Source: Mesorhizobium amorphae (GTDB lineage Bacteria > Pseudomonadota > Alphaproteobacteria > Rhizobiales > Rhizobiaceae). Taken from it: a stretch of 64,000 nt of DNA. Location: assembly GCF_014843845.1 (NCBI RefSeq), contig NZ_JHQS01000056.1:186001-250000 (forward strand), written 5' to 3'. The translations under genes were made by a program, and so were the position numbers. Under the pieces are notes generated by a model, which saw only the letters and a list, made by a program, of their open reading frames with translations, ran no database searches and had not been told where the DNA came from. Below, piece after piece: positions 55,572-64,000 of this stretch (its first letter is position 1; each line of letters opens with the position of its first letter).

Positions 55572-55603
55572 GCCCGCTACCCGTGCTTGCGGCGGGCTTT
55601 TTT
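55572..55603 (+). terminator. Rho-independent terminator, plus strand
   Basis: The stem GCCCGC/GCGGGC (55572-55577 and 55592-55597) is followed by six T. It ends transcription from the sulfotransferase side. Confidence 0.75.
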
Positions 55604-55670
55604 GCTGATGAGCCGCTGAAGCGATGGACTGCTTAAGTGACAATATCGTCTGCAGAGTATTGGAATAAGT

Positions 55671-55973
55671 TTATTTGTTTGCTGATGATTGCTCTGTTAT
55701 TAATCCCAAAATCAGCGCACACTCACGAGCTTTATACTGTCCAGCAACCATAAGTTGGTAATAATCTTGCCGTTTGTGTTCCGGAACATGAAAGCCGCGT
55801 CGAAATTCCGCCGCCTCTTTCGGAGTTCGAGTGCAGCCCAGTTTACTGGCGGTGACTTTCAAACTCGCCAGGGAGCATCCGATCTTTGCCGCAATATCTT
55901 TCAACGGTTCGTTGTTACCGTATCCATCAAGAATTATCCTGCGACGAGCTTCGCTGTTGAGCTTTGTGGTCAC
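55671..55973 (-). CDS. small HTH-like protein in an AT-richer patch
   Basis: A 100-residue protein. PLKDIAAKIGCSLASLKVTA looks like a helix-turn-helix of the kind used in phage and Mu-like regulators, with a basic tail (FHVPEHKRQDYYQLMVAGQ). The GTG start at 55973 has GAGGAG nine bases upstream. The region is lower in GC than the rest, so it may be horizontally acquired. The function is not known. Confidence 0.6.
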   Translation of the reverse strand: MTTKLNSEARRRIILDGYGNNEPLKDIAAKIGCSLASLKVTASKLGCTRTPKEAAEFRRGFHVPEHKRQDYYQLMVAGQYKARECALILGLITEQSSANK

Positions 55974-56204
55974 TTCGGTGGTCTCCTCAACTAATATTTC
56001 ACGATGCTCGATTCTATACGCATCAGGTTGAAGAGTGTCGTTAGCTTCGCATCCAGAAACTTATCTCGGAATGCATTTCTTGCCGTAATCCAGCGTGATC
56101 GCCGTTTCAGTCGACTCGAGTCCACCAGTCTTGCCAGATGCCTGAGTTACACCACATGATTGAGAGGGGCATGGGCATAGCCGATTCGGATATGGCACCA
56201 CGCG

Positions 56205-57347
56205 ATGGACGCTAAAAGGCGAGACAAGACCTCTGCGAAGCAGGCACCGGAGCGTGATCGACGTCGCTGGGCACGCGAAGCTCAACCTCACAATGAGGCT
56301 GCTCCGTTACTCGCGCCGGCGCTCGAACCTCTGCCCTTTTCAACGCTCGAACTGGCACCAGAGGATCAATTCGCCGCTTGGCAAGCGCATATGGCACCGC
56401 TTGTCGAGGTCAGGTTGCCGGATGACAGATCGCTGGACGATGGCTTTCCCGCCAACCACACGGCTTGGAACCTCGGTGGCATGCTGATCGTTCAGCAGCA
56501 CGCTCCGGCACATAGTTACATCCGTTCTGCCGCTAAGCTTCGGTCCAGCTCGATCGATCACTGGTATATCGTCTTGCCACGTATTGGCCGGTCGTGGACG
56601 GAGGTCGATCGCCGCGTTGCAGAAGGCCAGCCGGGCAAACTGGAGATCAGGTCGCTTGGCTATCCGTTTCGCGGGAGGACAACGGACTCCGAAGGTCTCT
56701 TTCTCTATCTGCCGCGTGATTTGTTCCCTGATGCGGCGGCAACCCTCGACGCAAAGAACAATTCAATTCTGTCCGGCAACTTTGCCAACCTCTTAGTTGA
56801 CTACGTCAACAGCATTGAAGCAAGGCTGCGCAGTCTCACGGCTGAAGATCTGCCTCGCATCGTACACGCAACACGCAGCATGATCATTGCCTGCCTCACG
56901 CCTCCGGCGGAACATGTTGCGGCCGCCGAACAATTGACGAGTGTCGCGCTGATGGAGCGAGCGCGTCGATACGTCCAAAACAATCTGGATGCGGCTCATT
57001 TGACACCGGATACAATGTGCCGGGCGCTCGGCGTATCACGCTCTCGTCTCTATCAGTTGTTCGAACCGAGCGGTGGTGTTCTCCATTACATACAAAGTCG
57101 CCGCCTTCTGGCAGCCCATATTGCGCTTAGCGATCCGGCGGACAGCCGGCGCATCGTTGAAATTGCTGAAGCCTTCGGGTTTAGTTCTGCGGCGAATTTC
57201 AGCAGGGCATTCAGCAAGGAATTCGGTTACAGCCCCCGCGAAGGCCGCACTGCTGTGGTATTGCCGCGCCCCGCCAACTCTGTTTCGCTTGCTGGACACG
57301 AGAGGGCCCCTTCCTTTGAAGGTTGGCTCAAAGCGCTCGGAAACTGA
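56205..57347 (+). CDS. AraC family transcriptional regulator
   Basis: A 380-residue regulator with a long, low-similarity sensor half and a C-terminal AraC DNA-binding domain (DTMCRALGVSRSRLYQLFEP, then IAEAFGFSSAANFSRAFSKE). The N-terminus is charged and looks disordered. The sensor resembles AraC_binding_2 (FAAWQAHMAPLVEV). Upstream is the AT-richer patch, downstream the GGDEF-EAL gene on the same strand. The target is not known. Confidence 0.87.
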   Translation: MDAKRRDKTSAKQAPERDRRRWAREAQPHNEAAPLLAPALEPLPFSTLELAPEDQFAAWQAHMAPLVEVRLPDDRSLDDGFPANHTAWNLGGMLIVQQHAPAHSYIRSAAKLRSSSIDHWYIVLPRIGRSWTEVDRRVAEGQPGKLEIRSLGYPFRGRTTDSEGLFLYLPRDLFPDAAATLDAKNNSILSGNFANLLVDYVNSIEARLRSLTAEDLPRIVHATRSMIIACLTPPAEHVAAAEQLTSVALMERARRYVQNNLDAAHLTPDTMCRALGVSRSRLYQLFEPSGGVLHYIQSRRLLAAHIALSDPADSRRIVEIAEAFGFSSAANFSRAFSKEFGYSPREGRTAVVLPRPANSVSLAGHERAPSFEGWLKALGN

Positions 57348-57676
57348 ACAGGGGATCGGCGATCTTGGGACGGGGCGGGGCTCAAACAGGCTTGCCGGGG
57401 CGGGGAAGGCCACGCCGCCTCATAGATCACAATACTTCGTGTCGCGTCCACCGCTCCGTCAATCATATCGCTAATCCCCGCCAATTCCCGATTTATTAAC
57501 GAATTGCGACTGTTCATCGCTATTGATAATTTTCCACCAATTGCAGCGGAGCGTACATTGCAACTACGCCGCATGCGGCGCTTGTTAACACTGCGAGTTG
57601 AAAGTTTGCCAAGCTTGATAGTTATGCTATTTCTAGACTGGGGGACGCGGATTTGCACCGTTTACGGAGGTGGCTC
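57348..57676. other. leader region before the GGDEF-EAL gene
   Basis: This 329-base stretch contains an AT-richer part (57480-57540) likely to be the promoter, a short palindrome GCCGCATGCGGC (57571-57582) and nothing else that I can support. Confidence 0.4.
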
Positions 57677-59419
57677 TTGCATCCAGAGGCATCAGGCGTC
57701 GGCACCGAGAGTGAGGGGCCTTCCTCGAGCGATGTTCCACGTGCCGGCGAAGCGCTTCTCGCTGCCCTTTTGGCGAACACGACCGAACTTTTGTCGTTCT
57801 ATGACCGCGACTTCAACCTGACGCACTACGCAACCAGGCTTAAAGGTGTGTACGGAGGCGCGGTGGCGCCGGGCGCCGCTGTTTGGGAGATCTACCCGAG
57901 CTTCCTCGATGCGAGGCATCGCGACGAATTTCTTCGTGTGCTCCACGGCGGCTCTCCGGCCAGCATCGATTTGCCGCGATCGTCAGGCCAAGCGCCACGG
58001 TCCGCCTTCGTCTTCGCTACTGCAAGTGGTGTGGGAATCATCGAATCAAGGGAGCACGGCGGGCGGAGCGCGGCGGAGGAACAGGAGCATGTAATTCTGC
58101 TCCACCAGGCGACGCACGACGTGCTGACCGGCCTGCAGAATCGGCGGAGATTCGGCGAGCGGCTGCAGCAGGCACTTGAGGCCATCGGCGGACCAAAACC
58201 GAAAGCCGCCCTGCTGCAAATCGACCTTGATGATTTCAAAGCGGTCAACGACACGCTCGGCCATGGAGCAGGCGATACGCTTCTTCAGCTCGCGGCAGGT
58301 CGAATCCGCGACGCGCTGCAGGACGGCGAATCCGCGTACCGGTATGCCGGCGATGAGTTCGCTGTCATCCAATTGGGAAAGGATCAGCCGGCGGAGGCCG
58401 AGCGCCTCGCCGGATCGCTGGTCGACGCGTTCAAGGAGCCGTTCGTCATCAACGGCATTGCCGTCTTCGTCGGCTCGAGTATCGGAATTGCTTTCGGGCC
58501 GGAGCACGGGACCGATGGCGAGCAGCTGATGAAAGCTGCCGACATTGCACTTTACGCAGCCAAGACGGATGGGCGCGGTTGCGCTCGAACGTTCAACCGT
58601 TCGATGCTGCTCTTGCTCGAGCAACGCGAGAATCTGAGGCGCAGCCTTCGAACCGCTCTGGAGCGAGGCGAGCTTTATCTGGAGTATCAGCCGCTCATTC
58701 GGCCTCCCTCGTCGGTGATCGGTTTCGAAGCGCTACTGCGGTGGCGGCATCCCGAGATCGGAATCATTCCACCCAGTGTGTTCATACCGATCGCCGAAGC
58801 CGACGGTCTTATGGACGAGATTGGACGATGGGTGCTCGAACAAGCCTGTCGCCAGGCATTGACGTGGCCCTCCTCGCTGACGGTCGCGGTGAACCTGTCG
58901 CCGGCTCAGTTCCTTAGCGGTTCGCTGACGGACACGGTCGCTCAGGTCATCGACGCAGTTGGAATCCGGGCAGACCGACTTGAACTCGAGATAACCGAGA
59001 CGGTTCTTCTTGAGAAGACGATCGACAATATCGACACGTTAAATACCCTGAACGTCTTGGGGATACGAATATCGCTCGACGATTTTGGAACATACTATTC
59101 ATCGTTGAGCTACCTTAAGAACTTTCCTTTCGACACGCTGAAGATAGATCGATACTTCATCGCGGACCTGGAGACCGATCTCAAAAGCCAGACCATCGTG
59201 CGATCGATCATGAATCTGGCGCACGGCCTGGGAATAAGCGTTACCGCCGAGGGGGTCGAGACGTCGGCACAGGCACGGTGGCTGATCAAGGAGAATTGCG
59301 ATTGCCTGCAAGGGAATTTCCTGGGACGACCGCTCGGAGCCGAGGCAACCAACGATTTCATCAGGCGGTCCCCACTGAGGGTGGTACGAGCGATGGAGGA
59401 ATCAAATCGGGCGGTCTAG
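57677..59419 (+). CDS. PAS-GGDEF-EAL protein (c-di-GMP turnover)
   Basis: A 580-residue cytoplasmic protein. Residues 25-130 form a PAS-like domain (LSFYDRDFNLTHYATRLKGV), residues 155-315 a GGDEF domain with the active motif AGDEF (YRYAGDEFAVI), and residues 335-570 an EAL domain with FEALLRW, NLSPAQF and ITAEGVET-like VTAEGVET. The loop 6 motif DDFGTGYSS reads DDFGTYYSS, a Gly-to-Tyr change at a conserved residue. It may make or degrade c-di-GMP, or both. The TTG at 57677 has GGAGG six bases upstream, better than the earlier TTG at 57653. Confidence 0.88.
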   Translation: MHPEASGVGTESEGPSSSDVPRAGEALLAALLANTTELLSFYDRDFNLTHYATRLKGVYGGAVAPGAAVWEIYPSFLDARHRDEFLRVLHGGSPASIDLPRSSGQAPRSAFVFATASGVGIIESREHGGRSAAEEQEHVILLHQATHDVLTGLQNRRRFGERLQQALEAIGGPKPKAALLQIDLDDFKAVNDTLGHGAGDTLLQLAAGRIRDALQDGESAYRYAGDEFAVIQLGKDQPAEAERLAGSLVDAFKEPFVINGIAVFVGSSIGIAFGPEHGTDGEQLMKAADIALYAAKTDGRGCARTFNRSMLLLLEQRENLRRSLRTALERGELYLEYQPLIRPPSSVIGFEALLRWRHPEIGIIPPSVFIPIAEADGLMDEIGRWVLEQACRQALTWPSSLTVAVNLSPAQFLSGSLTDTVAQVIDAVGIRADRLELEITETVLLEKTIDNIDTLNTLNVLGIRISLDDFGTYYSSLSYLKNFPFDTLKIDRYFIADLETDLKSQTIVRSIMNLAHGLGISVTAEGVETSAQARWLIKENCDCLQGNFLGRPLGAEATNDFIRRSPLRVVRAMEESNRAV

Positions 59420-59597
59420 CGCCTTGCACACCCTTTGTTAACGGTGAAGTGGAGATTTGTAGAAACGATCGAGGCAGATACCGCGCATTCTTCGAGTCGA
59501 TGCGAGACTGACTCATAACGGGCCGCGGTGAAATTATCCGCCTCGGAGGTCATCGCCCCACCAGGGCACAGTACTGATGGAACAAGGGAGGATGCCG

Positions 59598-60119
59598 ATG
59601 GAACCTGTTCATCATGACCTGGCTGGCGGGCCGGCTTTTGAGCCCATGATCCAGATTGACATGGAAATCAAAGCTTTTGTCTCCGTTTGGAGACACTGCG
59701 ATTATGTCTCGACATACATGGCCCGGATGATCAGTCAAAACAGGTCAGACTCGGTCCGGCATTCAAATCTCTTTTCCTCTGCCTTCAACGAATTGCTGGA
59801 AGTCGCCTTTCGTACGCGCCATGCCGACGGCGAACTGGCATGCAGGGTGTCCCGCCATGGCGCGACGGACAGGATCGAGCTGATACTTCCTTGTGTGCCA
59901 GAGGAGCGCCGGTTCTACGAAGAAGCCGTATCGCAAGTCGCAGGAATAGAGGCCAGGGAGCGATACCTCAATTCGGTGTCTGGCGATCTCGCGCCCAGCC
60001 GGGAGGTCGTACTCCTGGAACTGGCTGTCGACTACAACGCGACACTCAGGCTGGAGGAAGCCGATGGTGATGCAATCAAGCTTGTCGTGGATCTTCCGCT
60101 TGAGGGCCTGCGACATTGA
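59598..60119 (+). CDS. ATPase-fold regulatory protein (partner-switch type)
   Basis: A 173-residue soluble protein. The central segment SNLFSSAFNELLEVAFR resembles the N-box helix of HATPase-fold anti-sigma or SiaB-like proteins, and the end is a beta sheet (LELAVDYNATLRLEEADGDA). It shares this pattern with the protein that begins at 63678. It is probably not an active kinase, since no G-box is seen. ATG 59598 has GGGAGG six bases upstream. The stop overlaps the next start (TTGA). Confidence 0.72.
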   Translation: MEPVHHDLAGGPAFEPMIQIDMEIKAFVSVWRHCDYVSTYMARMISQNRSDSVRHSNLFSSAFNELLEVAFRTRHADGELACRVSRHGATDRIELILPCVPEERRFYEEAVSQVAGIEARERYLNSVSGDLAPSREVVLLELAVDYNATLRLEEADGDAIKLVVDLPLEGLRH

Positions 60120-61294
60120 GCCCTTACGACCTTCTCCCGCGTTTCAAGGCGCAATACGACGCCAACAACCAGGAGTTCTCCATATCGGGAGTGGTCCGGC
60201 CTCAGGCCATCGATGAGCTTGGGCCCAGCATAGCATTGCTCCGCGATGCGATCGGTCGGGTGCGCGGCGTTCTCTACGTCAACGTCAGACGCCTGACGCA
60301 GATGAACAACGCTGCATTTCACGCCTTTTCAAGGATCATCATTGACGCTTGCCGCGCTCGGCCCGATCTCAAATTCGTCGTCATCACGTCAAGTGTCGTC
60401 GGATGGACGTCGCGAAAATTCGGTCGCTTGAGCGGAATCGAACCGAACATCACGGTCGAAGAGTATGACAGCGAATTCTATCCGGGGCAGGGCTTCCTTG
60501 AGGGAGGCGGGTTCGTTCCAATCCTGCGCACACAGACAAAGATGACCTGGCGCCACGAGCGCGCGATCTTGCCGCGACACGGCATGAGGCCCGGGATTGT
60601 CATGGCCGACATCTGTTGCGGGATCGGTGATTTCGCCGTGCTCGTGCAGAAGGAGTTCCAGCCGTCGCGGATCGTCGCCCTCGACCACTCCAGGTCGAGC
60701 CTCGCCTATGCGCGAAAAGTGGCTGCGGAGTTCGATATCAAGGGCATCGAGTACACTTATGGCGATGCATCAGAAATGCTGCTCGAGGAAAATCAGTTCG
60801 ACCTCGTCACGTGCCGCCATTCGCTGCAGGTGTTCAACAGGCCCGAACTGATCCTCAGGGAGCTGTTTCGCATCTGCAAGCCGGGCGGACGCGTCTACAT
60901 CACCAATGAAAAAAATTCGCACTGCCTGGGTGAACCACGCGCCGACAGCATCCAGTGGACCTATAACGAGGTCGCCAAGCTGTGGGCGCACTTCCAGATG
61001 GATATTGAGCTTGGCCCGAAGAGCCGACGCTACCTGACCGAAGCGGGGCTCGAAGACATTCGGGTCGAGTCCTTCATGGTCTCCAACCACGACGGCGATC
61101 CACAGGACTTCGCGGACGTCATCGCGGCATGGGAAAATGTCTATGCAGGCGAGATGGCTACCAAGCGAGGTGACACACCGGCGTTTATCAGGCGGTTCCG
61201 ACAGGGCTTCCAGGACCACATCTTCGCTGCGCTCCACTCCAAAGGCTATGCCGGCTGGCCGATCTGGGTTGCATCGGGACGCAAGCCGCTATGA
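60116..61294 (+). CDS. STAS-like domain fused to SAM-dependent methyltransferase
   Basis: A 392-residue protein. Residues 1-135 form an alpha/beta domain like STAS or slr1659-type regulators (GVLYVNVRRLTQMNNAAFHA, then LKFVVITSSVVGWT). Residues 150-390 are a class I methyltransferase (VMADICCGIGDFAVL motif I, CKPGGRVYITNEKN). The fusion suggests that methyl transfer is switched by phosphorylation of the STAS-like part, or the reverse. TTG 60116 overlaps the previous stop; the gene end overlaps the phosphatase start (ATGA). Confidence 0.8.
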   Translation: MSPYDLLPRFKAQYDANNQEFSISGVVRPQAIDELGPSIALLRDAIGRVRGVLYVNVRRLTQMNNAAFHAFSRIIIDACRARPDLKFVVITSSVVGWTSRKFGRLSGIEPNITVEEYDSEFYPGQGFLEGGGFVPILRTQTKMTWRHERAILPRHGMRPGIVMADICCGIGDFAVLVQKEFQPSRIVALDHSRSSLAYARKVAAEFDIKGIEYTYGDASEMLLEENQFDLVTCRHSLQVFNRPELILRELFRICKPGGRVYITNEKNSHCLGEPRADSIQWTYNEVAKLWAHFQMDIELGPKSRRYLTEAGLEDIRVESFMVSNHDGDPQDFADVIAAWENVYAGEMATKRGDTPAFIRRFRQGFQDHIFAALHSKGYAGWPIWVASGRKPL

Positions 61295-63675
61295 CCGATT
61301 TGGATGCAACGCCGCCTAGACCCTGGCCTGTCCTCCGGCTTAACAGTTTCCGCGCGAAATTCTTGATCGTTGTGGGTGGGGCGGTGCTGTTCGACCTCCT
61401 CGTCGGCGGCGGTGTCGCGCTGTGGAATGTGAACCGGCTTTCCCGGGACGCGACCCACCAGATCGAGAGCGGCCTCACCAGGGCAAGCCAGGAATACCTT
61501 CAGAACTATATCGAGACGACGGCGCTGCGCGCCGATCTCCTCTTCGGCCGCATGCACTCCGAGGTGACCGCGCTTGCAGGCTCCATGCAGAGACTAATCG
61601 ATTATCCGGAAGCGAAAGATGCGATCGGCAAGGCGTTGGCGAAGAACCCCAATTTTAATGCGCCGCTTGCATATGACGCCACGGGAAACTGGGTGCAGAC
61701 CCGGCAAGGGTCACCTTCGGTCATGAGTGTCTGGGGATATCTCCTCTCCGCTGATCACCAACCGAAGCCCGAAATTCTCCGCGACATTCAGGACAGTGCG
61801 ATCTTCGATATTTTTGGCACAAGCCAGATGGCAACCGGCGCCAAGAAGCTGCAGGTCTACTACGTCGGGCCGAAGGCAGGGCCGATCATGCGCACGATTC
61901 CTTATTCCGATCAGGCGCAGACCTTCGACAAGCTCTATCCAGGCCACGACAAAGCGAATTTCTGGGATTTCTTCTTTCCTGGCGTCTATGAAGGCTGGCA
62001 AGGCTGGATCAGGGAGCCGGATTCGCGCCCCGTAAAGGGCGATGACATCACTGCGACTGCTCCTTATATCGACGCGATTACCGGCAAGCTCATCGTGAGC
62101 TTCTTCCACCCGCTCTGGACGAAAGACCGCAGTGATGTCGCCGGCATGGTCGCTGCCGACGTGACGCTCGATCAGCTCGCTGAAATCGTCGAAAGCGTGA
62201 AGGTCGCCGATACGGGCTTCGGTTTTCTCACCATGTCGAACGGCAATGTGCTCGCGATCAAGCCTGAAGGCGAGAAAATGCTCGGGCTCAAGATCGCAAG
62301 TGGTGCGGCAGGTCAAGGCGTTACCAGCCTCGATCGCTCGCTCAAAAAGAGTACGCACGCGACCGTCGCAGCGCTCGAACTTCCCGCCGACGACAAGACA
62401 GTCATTAAGCATATTTCGATTGATGAGAACGGCAAGGCCCAACCATACATCGTCGCACTTCGCCGGCTAAACGCAGTCAATCTCTGGAATAGTACGGGGT
62501 CCATCACGGCCGAAACCCTGATGCTTGGCTTCGTCGTCCCCGAACGGGAAATCTATGCTTCCCTCCTTGCAGCGCAGGAGAGCATTTCCAGCGCGACCAA
62601 CCGGATCCTGATCACCCAGGTCATCGCAGTTATCGTTTCGCTCCTGATCGTCTTTGCGGCTGTCTTCGGAATTTCAAAGCGAATCACTGCAGGCCTTAGT
62701 GCGCTTGCCGGGGCCGCCAAGCGGTTGCAGGCGAAAGACTATTCAGTCCGGGTAAGCATTCCGACGCGCGACGAGGTTGGAGCGGTGGGGGTCGCTTTCA
62801 ACCGCATGGCTGAGCAGATCAGCTTTCACACGGAAAACCTCGAGCAACTCGTCGACGAACGAACCAGGGAGCTCGGGGACGCAAATCAGGAGATATCCGC
62901 ACTCAACGAAAAATTGCGGGACGAGAACGTCCGCCTCGGTGCCGAGCTCGCAGTTGCCAGGCAGATCCAGATGATGGTCCTGCCGAAACCATTCGAACTC
63001 GAAGCGATTCCGGGGCTGGAGATCGCAGCCTACATGCGGCCGGCCGACGAGGTCGGCGGTGACTACTACGACGTCCTGCAGAACGGGTCACGGGTCAAGA
63101 TCGGCATCGGCGACGTGACCGGTCATGGTCTCGAGAGCGGCGTGCTGATGCTGATGGTCCAATCCGTTGCACGCGCGCTGCAGGAGACCAATGAAGCGGA
63201 TCCGCACCAGTTTCTGGATCGGCTGAACAGGGCGATCTACAAGAACATTGAGCGGACGAACACCGACAAGCATCTCTCGCTGGCCTTTCTTGACTTTGAG
63301 GGTGAGCAGGTAACGCTATCCGGCCAGCATGAGGACGTTCTGGTCGTCCGTGCGGGTGGGGAAGTCGAACGCATCGATACGCTTGATCTGGGTCTGCCGG
63401 TTGGTCTGGAGCATGACATCTCGAAGTTCATTGCCACGCGCGACATCCTGTTCGGGAGTGGCGACGTGATCGTGCTGCACACCGACGGTGTGACCGAGGC
63501 GGAAGACCAGGACCGAAGGCTATTCGGGTTCGAGCGCCTCTGCCAGAGCGCACGAAAACGTTATGGCAGGAGCGCAGAGGAAATCAAAACCGGGATCATT
63601 GAGGATCTTATGGCCCATATCGGAATCCAGAAGATCCACGACGACATCACCCTCGTAATCATAAGGCACACATAG
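61291..63675 (+). CDS. dCache-HAMP-PP2C (SpoIIE-type) phosphatase
   Basis: A 794-residue transmembrane phosphatase. Two membrane helices flank a large dCache-type extracellular sensor (residues 45-445), followed by HAMP (residues 470-525), a coiled coil and a SpoIIE/PP2C domain (570-794). The metal-binding motifs are EVGGDYYDV, GIGDVTGHG, LHTDGVTEA and HDDITLVIIR. The layout is that of SiaA and RsbU-like phosphatases, which dephosphorylate a STAS partner. The genes before and after it encode candidate partners. Confidence 0.9.
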   Translation: MTDLDATPPRPWPVLRLNSFRAKFLIVVGGAVLFDLLVGGGVALWNVNRLSRDATHQIESGLTRASQEYLQNYIETTALRADLLFGRMHSEVTALAGSMQRLIDYPEAKDAIGKALAKNPNFNAPLAYDATGNWVQTRQGSPSVMSVWGYLLSADHQPKPEILRDIQDSAIFDIFGTSQMATGAKKLQVYYVGPKAGPIMRTIPYSDQAQTFDKLYPGHDKANFWDFFFPGVYEGWQGWIREPDSRPVKGDDITATAPYIDAITGKLIVSFFHPLWTKDRSDVAGMVAADVTLDQLAEIVESVKVADTGFGFLTMSNGNVLAIKPEGEKMLGLKIASGAAGQGVTSLDRSLKKSTHATVAALELPADDKTVIKHISIDENGKAQPYIVALRRLNAVNLWNSTGSITAETLMLGFVVPEREIYASLLAAQESISSATNRILITQVIAVIVSLLIVFAAVFGISKRITAGLSALAGAAKRLQAKDYSVRVSIPTRDEVGAVGVAFNRMAEQISFHTENLEQLVDERTRELGDANQEISALNEKLRDENVRLGAELAVARQIQMMVLPKPFELEAIPGLEIAAYMRPADEVGGDYYDVLQNGSRVKIGIGDVTGHGLESGVLMLMVQSVARALQETNEADPHQFLDRLNRAIYKNIERTNTDKHLSLAFLDFEGEQVTLSGQHEDVLVVRAGGEVERIDTLDLGLPVGLEHDISKFIATRDILFGSGDVIVLHTDGVTEAEDQDRRLFGFERLCQSARKRYGRSAEEIKTGIIEDLMAHIGIQKIHDDITLVIIRHT

Positions 63676-63677
63676 GA

Positions 63678-64000
63678 ATGACCACGCTGTTCGGAACCCC
63701 TGACATTGCTATCGGGATGATGGAAAGTGTCAGCCGGGTACGGCTGTTCGACGGACCTCTAGACTTGAGTTGGCGTCATTGTGCTACGACTTCGGACTTC
63801 ATCGCCGATCTTTTCGCATTGCGCTTTCAGTCGTCCCGCAACGACTACAAGGAAGTGCGGCACAGCATCGGGTATCTGGTCAACGAGCTCATCGAAAATG
63901 CCGTCAAGTTTCGCGCACCGGGCGAAATCGTGATCGAGGCGTCGATGGATTCGGAGTGCTTCAAGCTCAAGGTGTCGAATGACCTCGATGGTGAAAACGC
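63678..64000 (+). CDS. ATPase-fold regulatory protein, partial (cut by window end)
   Basis: The first 107 residues of a protein that begins two bases after the phosphatase stop. YLVNELIENAVKFRAPGEIV is an N-box like that of HATPase-fold proteins of the RsbW/SiaB type. The first part (SVSRVRLFDGPLDLSWRHCA) resembles the protein encoded at 59598-60119. It is likely the kinase or switch partner of the PP2C phosphatase. A STAS partner gene is expected to the right. Confidence 0.72.
   Translation, partial: MTTLFGTPDIAIGMMESVSRVRLFDGPLDLSWRHCATTSDFIADLFALRFQSSRNDYKEVRHSIGYLVNELIENAVKFRAPGEIVIEASMDSECFKLKVSNDLDGEN

Overview
The window is about 63% GC, densely coded, and looks like a chromosomal piece of a Rhizobiales alphaproteobacterium, most likely Mesorhizobium or a close relative. 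This rests on the gene families present (BA14K, DUF1236, HWE/HisKA_2 kinases, EcfG-type promoters, an Ynb-like lipid operon), the many ATGA start/stop overlaps, and short palindromic intergenic repeats like those of rhizobial genomes. I found no rRNA, tRNA, CRISPR array or intact insertion sequence. One transposase relic and several gene remnants are visible.

Layout. 0-5.6 kb: the 3' part of a sulfonate/nitrate-type ABC ATPase, a divergent SDR/AraC pair, a transglutaminase-like protein, an OsmC protein and a flavin monooxygenase-like protein. 5.6-8.9 kb: a methanethiol oxidase (SBP56) gene coupled by ATGA overlaps to a 2Fe-2S ferredoxin and a CoA-binding protein, then a transposase relic and an ankyrin-cytochrome c fusion. 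9-14.8 kb: an EamA transporter, a Rieske-flavoprotein reductase, a large SGNH acyltransferase and a cupin. 14.9-22.1 kb: a stress island with secreted and very small membrane proteins, two HWE-type histidine kinases and a single-domain response regulator. Seven matches to the general-stress sigma factor EcfG promoter (GGAAC-N16/17-CGTT; one has a single mismatch) lie within 6.8 kb here. 22.3-26.2 kb: an AI-2E/PerM-family transporter and small hypotheticals.

26.2-32.3 kb holds a six-gene minus-strand phospholipid operon resembling E. coli ynbABCD: CDP-alcohol phosphotransferase, hydrolase-methyltransferase fusion, PAP2-dual-specificity phosphatase fusion, a small membrane protein, PlsC and CdsA. 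Together they could build, dephosphorylate and modify an unidentified phospholipid. A RiPP-like precursor peptide gene sits divergently beside it. 33-38.5 kb: a decayed copy of a secreted protein gene, three Tad pilus pseudopilin-like genes, a frameshifted secreted protein, and an NfeD protease-slipin pair. 38.5-43.3 kb: a three-subunit molybdenum aldehyde oxidoreductase divergent from a TetR regulator with a palindromic operator candidate. 43.3-55.6 kb: mixed metabolic and regulatory genes, including a SARP-hydrolase-cyclase-like fusion, a TetR remnant, DUF899, VOC, sulfotransferase and methyltransferase genes. After a short AT-richer patch (55.6-56.2 kb) come an AraC regulator and a GGDEF-EAL protein.

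The right edge (59.6-64 kb, running off the window) is a tightly overlapping signalling operon: an ATPase-fold regulator, a STAS-like domain fused to a methyltransferase, a dCache-HAMP-PP2C phosphatase and a second ATPase-fold regulator. It resembles a partner-switching (Sia/Rsb-like) system beside a c-di-GMP enzyme. The Ynb-like operon, this signalling operon and the EcfG island are the best candidates for undescribed biology.
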